Below are positions 1 through 5,303 of a DNA stretch of 11,086 nt, one piece after another (the first letter of the stretch is position 1; the number at the start of each line of letters is the position of its first letter). Source of the stretch: Opitutaceae bacterium (GTDB lineage Bacteria > Verrucomicrobiota > Verrucomicrobiia > Opitutales > Opitutaceae). A program made the position numbers and the translations under genes. Under the pieces are notes generated by a model. The model saw only the letters and a program-made list of their open reading frames with translations. It did not search any database and was not told where the DNA came from. The DNA is taken from the NCBI GenBank assembly GCA_031254955.1, contig JAIRTK010000120.1, positions 1-11,086 on the forward strand, written 5' to 3'.

Positions 1-13
1 CCTCCCATTACTG

Positions 14-60
14 GTTGGAAACGAGGAGAAAGAGAAAGATAAAGAGGAAAGAGAAAGAAA
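14..60. repeat. Polypurine tract at left edge
   Basis: An almost uninterrupted A/G run made of gagaaagagaaagataaag-like units. Very similar purine runs occur at 4481-4525, as the right half of a large palindrome, and in weaker form at 10555-10570. The left partner, if there was one, would lie outside the window. The gap from here to the first gene (61-176) holds a C-rich stretch and a small hairpin (ccccc at 151-155 with ggggg at 161-165) just before the start codon. I see no gene in it. Confidence 0.5.
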
Positions 61-176
61 TGGGCAGCACGGCGGCTATCCATCCAAAAGAATAAATTTT
101 GTTCGGAATTGGTATAAAAACATCACCCGGCATCCTCCCCCCCCCCGCCACCCCCGGCGCGGGGGCGCTCCCTCCA

Positions 177-836
177 ATGACAACACACGCACAACCCGAT
201 TCCCCGGCCACGCCCTCCGCGTGGGCCGTTTTTTTAACCCGGCGGCGTAAACCGCTCAGCCGGATTCTTGCAGCCTGTTTTTTCACCCTGCTGGTGTTCA
301 CCCGGTCGCCGGGACAATCCGCGTTGGTGCTGGTTCTGGAGATCATCGGCATATTGCTGATTTCGATAGCCGTCCTCGGCCGCATCTGGTGCGCCCTCTA
401 CATCGCCGGACGCAAAAACAAGGAACTCTGTAGTGACGGCCCCTACTCGATTTGCCGCAACCCGCTGTATCTGTTCTCGTTTGCCGGCGGAGTGGGCTTC
501 GCCTTCGCCGCCAGCTCTCCGCCCTTGGGACTGGCGCTCATTCCGGTGTTCTGGGGCTATCATCATTTTGTCATCAAGACGGAAGAAGCGCGCCTGCGTT
601 TGCTCTTCGGAGCGGCCTACGGCGATTATTGCGCCAAGGTGCCCAGAATCCTGCCCAACGCGGGCCTGTATTGGTCGCGCCCGAACTTGACCATCGCCCC
701 CCGCGTCATTCTCCGCGCGATGTCGGAGGCGGCATGGTTTCTTGTTGCTCTGGCTTGTTTCGAAATGATTGAACATTTGAAAGGCGCCTCACTAGGGGAC
801 ACCCCGCTGCCCGCGCTATTCACTTGGCCCTTCTAG
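177..836 (+). CDS. Isoprenylcysteine carboxyl methyltransferase (ICMT/PEMT)-like membrane methyltransferase
   Basis: A 219-residue integral membrane protein of the ICMT/phospholipid-methyltransferase superfamily, whose members move a methyl group from S-adenosylmethionine to a lipid or other membrane-embedded acceptor. The family signature is clear: GPYSICRNPLY at residues 88-98, and the C-terminal block EEARLRLLFGAAYGDYC running into KVPRILP at about 136-160, which in the family forms the cofactor pocket. Hydrophobic segments lie near 29-42, 49-72 and 99-132, with a further one near 181-190. I chose the ATG at 177. A TTG at 99 would add 26 residues of Pro/Gly-rich, non-family sequence translated from the C-rich leader. 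No Shine-Dalgarno motif precedes the ATG. The acceptor cannot be told from sequence, since bacterial members are mostly uncharacterised. The gene is alone, followed by 222 bp before the ATPase. The family call is firm and the substrate is unknown. Confidence 0.85.
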   Translation: MTTHAQPDSPATPSAWAVFLTRRRKPLSRILAACFFTLLVFTRSPGQSALVLVLEIIGILLISIAVLGRIWCALYIAGRKNKELCSDGPYSICRNPLYLFSFAGGVGFAFAASSPPLGLALIPVFWGYHHFVIKTEEARLRLLFGAAYGDYCAKVPRILPNAGLYWSRPNLTIAPRVILRAMSEAAWFLVALACFEMIEHLKGASLGDTPLPALFTWPF

Positions 837-875
837 CGCCTGTTTCGTTGATGCTGACGCAAGGCCAGGCTTTTC

Positions 876-951
876 GTAACGCAAGTTTCCCAACCTGCTC
901 GACGGTGCCCTGCGCCGCCCAAGCCAAACAGCCTCGGAAGTCCGCGTTGCG
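876..951. repeat. Interspersed repeat, GTAACGCAAG...GGAAGTCCGC family
   Basis: The left arm reads gtaacgcaagtttcccaacc and the right arm cctcggaagtccgcgttgcg. Order and spacing match the repeat at 3370-3480 (gtagcgcaggtt, cccaacctgct, then cagacttggaagtctgcgct), so these are two diverged members of one family. It occupies most of the gap before the metal ATPase. A flanking 9-bp inverted repeat, ctgacgcaa at 853-861 and ttgcgtcag at 948-956, partly overlaps it. I find no convincing promoter or metal-regulator operator in 837-1058. Confidence 0.55.
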
Positions 952-1058
952 TCAGGACAAGACAGACGACAGCGTAAACGAAAAAGGCTCTGGCGCATGA
1001 CCGCGCCTGTGTTGACGGAAGCGAACAACACCCTCATCCAACCTGCAAAAATAGCACC

Positions 1059-3155
1059 ATGAACCAAGCCCGACACGATGTGAACTCCGAACACGGCCAC
1101 GACGACAGCCACGATTCCGGCGGCTGCTGCGGACATGGCCACTCGCCGGAAGGCGTCGGAGCGGTGACGCTCAGCCTCGCCGTGTCGGGCCTGCTCACCG
1201 GCGTGGCGCTGGCCGGACATGCCATGAACTGGCTGCCCGGCGGCGCGGTCGCGTCCGCCGGCATTGCGGCGATGTTGTCCGGAGGCTGGTTCCTGCTGCC
1301 CAAGGCGTGGGCGGCGATGCGCCGCCTGCGCCCGGACATCAACCTCCTCGTCGTGCTCGCCGCCATCGGCGCCTCGGTCATCGGCGAATGGGTCGAAGCC
1401 TCCGCCGTGGTGTTCCTGTTTGGCGTGGCGGAGTGGCTCGAAAGCTGGGCGGAGCGCCGCGCCCGCCGCGCCACCGCCGCCCTCCTCGAACTCGCGCCCA
1501 AAACCGCGTTGGTGAGACGCGACGGGCGCTTCGTGGAGACGCCGGCGGACCAAGTCGCGGTCGGCGAAATCGTGGCCGTCCGCTCCGGCATGGGCATCCC
1601 GCTCGACGGCGAAGTCGTCTCCGGCGAGTCCGCCGTCAACCAAGCCTCGATCACCGGCGAATCGGCGCCGGTGGACAAAAAGCCGGGCGACACCGTCTTC
1701 GCCGGCACGCTCAACGGCGAAGGCGCGCTGGAAATCAACGTCACGAAAGCGAGCGGCGACACCACGCTGGCCCGCATCATCCGCCTCGTGGAGGAGGCGC
1801 AGGAGCAGAAGGCGCCGACCCAGCGCTTCGTAGACATGTTCGCGCGCCGCTACACGCCGCTGGTCGCGCTGGCCGCGCTGGCCGTGTTTCTCGTCCCGCC
1901 GCTGCTCCTGGGCGGCGCATGGGCCGCGTGGCTCTACCGCGCCTGCGTGCTCCTCATCATCGCCTGCCCCTGCGCCCTGGTCATCGCCACCCCGGTCGGC
2001 ATCGTGGCCGGCCTGACCGCGCTCGCCCGCCGCGGCGTCCTCGTGAAAGGCGGCGCGCACCTCGAAACCATCGCGCGGCTCAAAGCGCTCGCCGTGGACA
2101 AGACCGGCACCATCACCGAAGGCAAACCCGCCGTGCGAACCGTGGACCGAATCGCCGCCGGCGACGACGGGGAGATTTTGCGCGTCGCGGCGGCGCTCGA
2201 CGACCACTCCGCGCACCCGCTCGCCAAGGCCGTGGTCGCCTGCGCGAAAGAACGCGGCATCGCCTTCCCGCGCGCCGGCAACTACCAGAACCGCGCCGGA
2301 CGCGGCGCGGAGGGCGTCGTTGACGGACGCGCGTGCTTCGTCGGCAACCACCGCTTCGCGCACGAGCTTGGCGTGTGCACGGAGGAACTGGAGCGGCGGC
2401 TCGCCGCCATCGAGGACCAAGGGCTGTCCGTCGTCGTGGTCGGCCACCGTCCGCCCGCCGACGCTCGCGGCGGCATGCTGGGCCTCCCCACTGTCGGCGA
2501 CACGCTGCACCCTATGGAGCGCGGGCGGCCCGCCCGCTCTGAACCCGTGCTGGGCCTCCTCGCGATCGGCGACACACTGCGCCCCCGCGCCAGACAGGCG
2601 ATCACCGACCTGCGCGCCGCCGGCGTGAACCGCATCGTCATGCTGAGCGGCGACAACCAGCGCACCGCCGCCCGCATCGCCCGCCAGGCCGGCATCGACG
2701 AGGCGCACGGCGACCTGTTGCCCGACGACAAAGTCGCGGCGGTGCGGACGCTGCGGGCCAGACACGGCATCGTCGCCATGGTCGGCGACGGCGTGAACGA
2801 CGCGCCCGCGATGGCCGCCGCCAACGTGGGCATCGCGATGGGCGCAGCCGGCGCCGACGCCGCCATCGAGACCGCGGACATCGCACTCATGCAAGACGAG
2901 CTGGGCGAGATTGCCAAAACCCTCCGCCTCGGACGGCGAACCCTGTCCATCATCCATTTCAACATAACCTTCGCGCTGACGCTGAAGGCGCTGTTCCTCG
3001 CGTTGACCCTGCTGGGCTGCGCCAGCCTATGGCTCGCCATTCTCGCGGACACAGGCGCCACCCTGCTCGTCGTCGCCAACGCGCTCCGGCTGCTAAGAGT
3101 GCCTGTCAAAATAACCCACGCAAAGACGCGAAAAGGCCAACGAAGTCTGTTGTGA
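1059..3155 (+). CDS. Zn2+/Cd2+/Pb2+-exporting P1B-type ATPase (ZntA/CadA type)
   Basis: A 698-residue inner-membrane pump that uses ATP to export soft divalent metals. Landmarks in order: a His-rich N-terminus with CCGHGH (23-28); two paired helices (about 33-80) and two more (about 95-135); TGES of the actuator domain (199-202); the CPC metal motif (303-305); the phosphorylation motif DKTGT with Asp347; the nucleotide-domain HP (386-387); GDGVND (576-581); and two final helices with ADTGATLLVVANALRLL, Asp664. CPC plus this last-helix Asp is the ZntA-type Zn/Cd/Pb pattern (P1B-2), not the copper pattern. No GMxCxxC heavy-metal-associated domain is present, and the His/Cys head probably takes its place. 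Two oddities: an in-frame duplication with a palindrome (residues 473-509), and a C-terminal tail after VKI (about the last 13 residues) translated from an interspersed repeat that also supplies the stop. No metal regulator is adjacent. All catalytic motifs are intact, so it is probably functional. Confidence 0.95.
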   Translation: MNQARHDVNSEHGHDDSHDSGGCCGHGHSPEGVGAVTLSLAVSGLLTGVALAGHAMNWLPGGAVASAGIAAMLSGGWFLLPKAWAAMRRLRPDINLLVVLAAIGASVIGEWVEASAVVFLFGVAEWLESWAERRARRATAALLELAPKTALVRRDGRFVETPADQVAVGEIVAVRSGMGIPLDGEVVSGESAVNQASITGESAPVDKKPGDTVFAGTLNGEGALEINVTKASGDTTLARIIRLVEEAQEQKAPTQRFVDMFARRYTPLVALAALAVFLVPPLLLGGAWAAWLYRACVLLIIACPCALVIATPVGIVAGLTALARRGVLVKGGAHLETIARLKALAVDKTGTITEGKPAVRTVDRIAAGDDGEILRVAAALDDHSAHPLAKAVVACAKERGIAFPRAGNYQNRAGRGAEGVVDGRACFVGNHRFAHELGVCTEELERRLAAIEDQGLSVVVVGHRPPADARGGMLGLPTVGDTLHPMERGRPARSEPVLGLLAIGDTLRPRARQAITDLRAAGVNRIVMLSGDNQRTAARIARQAGIDEAHGDLLPDDKVAAVRTLRARHGIVAMVGDGVNDAPAMAAANVGIAMGAAGADAAIETADIALMQDELGEIAKTLRLGRRTLSIIHFNITFALTLKALFLALTLLGCASLWLAILADTGATLLVVANALRLLRVPVKITHAKTRKGQRSLL
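2475..2585 (+). repeat. In-frame duplication plus GC palindrome inside the P-type ATPase gene
   Basis: A 39-bp segment (2475-2513) is repeated at 2547-2585 with about 31 of 39 bases the same, giving MLGLPTVGDTLHP then VLGLLAIGDTLRP. Between the copies lies 33 bp encoding MERGRPARSEP, built on a palindrome (2521-2537, gcgggcgg-c-ccgcccgc). The period is 72 bp, so the frame is kept. The second copy matches the family motif that enters the phosphorylation domain, while the first looks degenerate. The extra 24 residues sit at the junction of the nucleotide-binding and phosphorylation domains. I recall MERGRPAR-like peptides being common in verrucomicrobial translations, which would make the palindrome a dispersed repeat, but I cannot test that here. 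Confidence 0.8.
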
Positions 3156-3285
3156 CACAAAGGACACATATCTCCGACACGGAGAGCATGGAGAGAAAAA
3201 ACCTGTTCCGGCAGGGTCGCCGAGGCCTCTGTGGGTCGCGCTCCGTGGCCTCTGTGTCTCCGTGGTGAATTTCCTCTTCCCATCC
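3110..3285. repeat. Composite CACGCAAAGACGCG / CTCCGTGGTG interspersed repeat
   Basis: It begins cacgcaaagacgcgaaaagg, inside the 3' end of the ATPase frame, and ends gtgtctccgtggtgaatttc. The first module recurs at 4889-4925 and 10641-10660 (ctcacgcaRagacRcg). The second is the reverse complement of the caccacggagacacgg module at 4855-4870 and recurs at 9145-9170 (tctccgtgatgaatttcc). An internal acacggag...ctccgtgt pairing makes the block loosely palindromic. Because it overlaps the ATPase 3' end it supplies that gene's last codons and its TGA stop. Confidence 0.7.
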
Positions 3286-3305
3286 ATGCAAAAGAGTGAG
3301 ATTTC

Positions 3306-3343
3306 AACTCTACTTTATTAACCTCGGTTAACAAAGTAGAGTT
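3306..3343. repeat. AT-rich near-perfect palindrome (18-bp arms)
   Basis: The left arm aactctactttattaacc (3306-3323) and right arm ggttaacaaagtagagtt (3326-3343) match at 17 of 18 positions with only two bases between them. The composition is strikingly AT-rich against its surroundings. There is no T-run after it on either strand, so a simple intrinsic terminator is unlikely. It could be an operator, a repeat-element core or an insertion scar. Confidence 0.7.
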
Positions 3344-3369
3344 AAGAACTGCTGTTACGCGCTGCCGTT

Positions 3370-3480
3370 GTAGCGCAGGTTGTCAGGCTTCTCGCTTCGC
3401 TCGGAACCCAACCTGCTGAGCACGCAACGCGTGCGTAGCATGAAGCAGACTTGGAAGTCTGCGCTACAAGTCTGCGCTAC
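3370..3480. repeat. Interspersed repeat, GTAGCGCAGG...AGTCTGCGCTAC family
   Basis: It has inverted terminal sequences gtagcgcagg and ctgcgctac, and internal cccaacctgctgag and cagacttggaagtctgcgct. The 13-bp unit aagtctgcgctac is present twice in tandem at the right end (3455-3467 and 3468-3480). It is related to the repeat at 876-951. The rest of the 3156-3599 gap holds no gene that I can support. Confidence 0.7.
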
Positions 3481-3599
3481 GACAGAGGCAGCGCGTCCCA
3501 TCAGTTAGTAAGGAATCCGTCCTGCGAGAACGCGAACGATTGGGCGGGCACTTGCCGCTTGCTCCTCGCGGCGTGTTTCGGGTTATCATCCGCCCAACC

Positions 3600-4376
3600 A
3601 TGCTTAACCGCCGAATCATCCCCTGCCTCGATGTGACCAACGGGCGCGTCGTCAAAGGCGTGAAATTCCAGGAGCTGCGCGATGCCGGCGACCCGGTCGA
3701 ATGCGCCAAGGCCTACGACGCGCAGGGCGCGGACGAGCTGGTGTTCCTCGACATCACCGCCTCCAGCGACGGGCGCGGCATCATGCACGATGTCGTGGCG
3801 CGCACCGCCGAGCAGTGCTTCATGCCGCTCACCGTCGGCGGCGGACTGCGCACGGTCGATGACATCGAGCGCATGTTGAAAAGCGGCGCCGACAAGGTCT
3901 CGCTCAACACCTCCGCCATCCAGAATCCGCAACTGGTCGCGGACGCGTCGCGGCGCTTCGGCAACCAGTGCATCGTCGTCGCCATCGACGCCAAGCGCGA
4001 GCCGGACGGGAAAAGCTGGCGGGTTTACACCCACGGCGGACGCAACGCCACCGAACTCGACGCGGTCGCGTGGGCGCGCCAGGCGGTGTCGCTCGGCGCG
4101 GGCGAGATTCTTCTCACCAGCATGGATTGCGACGGCATGCAGACCGGCTACGATTGCGCGCTCACCCGCGCGGTCAGCGACGCGGTCACGGTGCCGGTCA
4201 TTGCCAGCGGCGGCGCCGGACGGCTGGAGCATTTCGCGGATGTGCTCGACGAAGGCCATGCGAGCGCGGTGCTGGCCGCGAGCCTGTTCCACTTCGGCAC
4301 GCTGACGGTTCCACAGGTAAAGGCCTGGCTCGCCTCGCGCGGGATTCCCGTGCGCCTGACAGACACCGCCACGTAA
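3600..4376 (+). CDS. hisF: Imidazole glycerol phosphate synthase, cyclase subunit HisF
   Basis: A 258-residue (beta/alpha)8-barrel cyclase subunit. With the glutaminase HisH it converts PRFAR and ammonia to imidazole glycerol phosphate (histidine) and AICAR (purine salvage) in the cytoplasm. The start RRIIPCLDV places catalytic Asp11, and VVAIDAK places catalytic Asp130, the same numbering as the well-studied Thermotoga enzyme. The phosphate-binding repeats LTVGGGLRT (77-85) and [12 protein letters not shown] (201-212) are intact, as is [15 protein letters not shown] (171-185). Length is typical. The ATG at 3600 is used because the upstream in-frame extension to 3540 is not family-like. No Shine-Dalgarno motif is seen. 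No other his gene lies in the window, so hisF appears to stand outside a his operon here. It is convergent with the SRP RNA gene downstream. Confidence 0.97.
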   Translation: MLNRRIIPCLDVTNGRVVKGVKFQELRDAGDPVECAKAYDAQGADELVFLDITASSDGRGIMHDVVARTAEQCFMPLTVGGGLRTVDDIERMLKSGADKVSLNTSAIQNPQLVADASRRFGNQCIVVAIDAKREPDGKSWRVYTHGGRNATELDAVAWARQAVSLGAGEILLTSMDCDGMQTGYDCALTRAVSDAVTVPVIASGGAGRLEHFADVLDEGHASAVLAASLFHFGTLTVPQVKAWLASRGIPVRLTDTAT

Positions 4377-4408
4377 GCGCGGCCCGTCCCCCCTCCCCTC
4401 CCCTCCCA

Positions 4409-4530
4409 GCGCCCCTCTTTATTCTTTATTCTTTTTCTTTCCTCTTTCCTCTTTCTCCCTTTTCACCACGTCTTCCGGCGAAAGATAAAAATAAAGAGAA
4501 AGAGAAAGAATAAAGAATAAAGAGGGGCGC
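4409..4530. repeat. Large pyrimidine/purine palindrome with perfect 26-bp arms
   Basis: The left arm 4409-4434 (gcgcccctctttattctt...) and right arm 4505-4530 (...aataaagaggggcgc) are perfect reverse complements over 26 bp. The 70-bp interior continues as pyrimidines (to about 4464) and then purines (from about 4481), so partial pairing goes on inward around a GC core (cgtcttccggcgaaag). It lies between the convergent ends of hisF and the SRP RNA gene. It has no T-run after either arm in the direction of transcription, so it is not a standard terminator. G-runs follow at 4530-4549. Confidence 0.85.
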
Positions 4531-4578
4531 GGGGGGCATGGGGGGGGGACGGACTTTATCGGCGGCTGTTGTCCGGGC

Positions 4579-4594
4579 AAAAAAAGTGGCCAGG
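4579..4594 (-). terminator. Probable terminator of the SRP RNA gene
   Basis: On the minus strand the 3' half of the closing helix (cctggcc, 4594-4588) is followed by ac and then seven consecutive T (4585-4579). A GC-rich stem directly before a U-run is the usual intrinsic terminator layout. Here the RNA's own terminal stem would provide the hairpin. Confidence 0.5.
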
Positions 4595-4683
4595 CACTCC
4601 ACGGCACTGGGAGAACGTCGTTGCCGTTGCTACCTTCCGGTCCTGGCGGAGTTCACGCGCCTGCCCATGCATGGCACCTGGCC
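4581..4683 (-). ncRNA. ffs: Signal recognition particle RNA, small bacterial (4.5S) type
   Basis: This RNA is the scaffold of the signal recognition particle. It binds the Ffh M-domain and helps FtsY dock ribosomes carrying membrane or secreted proteins. Read on the minus strand, the hallmark apical hairpin is present: GCCAGGACC, a GGAA tetraloop, then GGTAGCAACGGC. This is the conserved symmetric-loop element, with an A-U pair where E. coli has U-A (a compensated change). The upstream gtgaactccgcc matches the usual GUGAAC segment. The ends pair as ggccagg (4683-4677) with cctggcc (4594-4588), followed by a T7 tract. At about 100 nt it is the short form without an Alu domain. It lies in the 927-bp gap between hisF and mpl, convergent with hisF. 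The exact ends are inferred from the terminal helix and the promoter-like hexamers. Confidence 0.9.
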
Positions 4684-4689
4684 AACGCG

Positions 4690-4718
4690 GACAGTGCGCC
4701 CCCGCCGGAGGCTTTCAA
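4690..4718 (-). promoter_or_regulatory. Candidate sigma-70-type promoter of the SRP RNA
   Basis: On the minus strand a TTGAAA hexamer (4718-4713) is followed after 17 bp by actgtc (4695-4690). That places transcription start about six bases on, at the first G of the SRP RNA terminal helix (4683). The -35 is good, the -10 is poor, and the spacing and fit to the RNA 5' end are what support it. Confidence 0.35.
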
Positions 4719-4854
4719 CAACAAATTCCATGTCGAGAGATGAAATCCCAAAACGCCAAAAACGGCGCAAAGCGCCTGCGCCTCTTTGCAACTGATATTC
4801 CACGAGGCAGGGCGACCGGTTTGCTCGGGCATCCCCGTCCGTCGGATTGCGTTT

Positions 4855-5260
4855 CACCACGGAGACACGGAGGGCACGAGGCCATGAAGAACTCACGCAG
4901 AGACGCGAAGACGCAGAGAGGATGAAGGGTGAGACGTGGGGAGTGAAGAGTGAGAGGGAGCGAGCGCGAAGAGTGAAAGGTGAAAAGTGAAAACAAACCC
5001 TCCGGCTCCGCAACTCACGCCTCACCACTTACCCCTCATCACTCTACCCTTCACCTCTCATCACTCGCTCCTTACCCCTCATCACTTCACTTATTCCTCA
5101 CGCCTCTCCACGCCTCGCGCCTCCCTCAAATATCGGTCAAATAATCATGCACTCGCCCCATCTTTTTGAATTTCTGTCCATTCGCATCCATTCGCGTCCA
5201 TTCAGTCCATTCTGTCCATTCTGTCCATTAGGTCCATTCAGTCCATTCACGGTTAATTTC
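4855..5260. repeat. Composite interspersed repeat block, copy 1
   Basis: Modules in order: caccacggagacacgg; aactcacgcagagacgcgaag (from 4889); a gagtga-rich purine stretch (4926-4989); aaaacaaaccctc (4990-5002); a run of ctcacc/cctcatcac-type pyrimidine words (to about 5125); catctttttgaatt (5159 on); and about eight tandem gtccattcN units (5176-5248). The same modules, from the ctcacgca module onward, recur in the same order and orientation at 10641-10885. There is no coding evidence. Short open frames here are just translated repeats. The stretch 4719-4854, upstream of the SRP RNA, shows nothing else recognisable. Confidence 0.8.
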
Positions 5261-5303
5261 AGTATCGCCGCCCCGCCTCCCGCCGCGCTTGGATGGCGCT
5301 CAT

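Noticed and set aside
99..176. TTG start at 99 for the methyltransferase-like gene
   Set aside because: It would add a Pro/Gly-rich leader translated from C-rich DNA. The ATG at 177 begins the family-like protein.
837..1058. Metal-responsive operator (ArsR/SmtB or MerR type) before the ATPase
   Set aside because: The only inverted repeats there belong to the interspersed repeat family. No known operator pattern is evident.
816..2957. A 713-residue open frame on the minus strand opposite the ATPase
   Set aside because: It mirrors a GC-rich gene, has low-complexity Arg/Gly/Ala/His composition and no family motif, while the plus strand holds every P-type ATPase motif.
4409..4530. Palindrome as intrinsic terminator of hisF
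   Set aside because: The arm is followed by G-rich sequence and not a T-run, and the arms are 70 bp apart. A role in transcript ending remains possible but is not shown.
5147..5250. Tandem gtccattc units as a possible CRISPR or coding repeat (SPF-type peptide)
   Set aside because: Units of 9-10 bp abut with no spacers, and the same tract recurs at 10803-10869 as part of a composite repeat.
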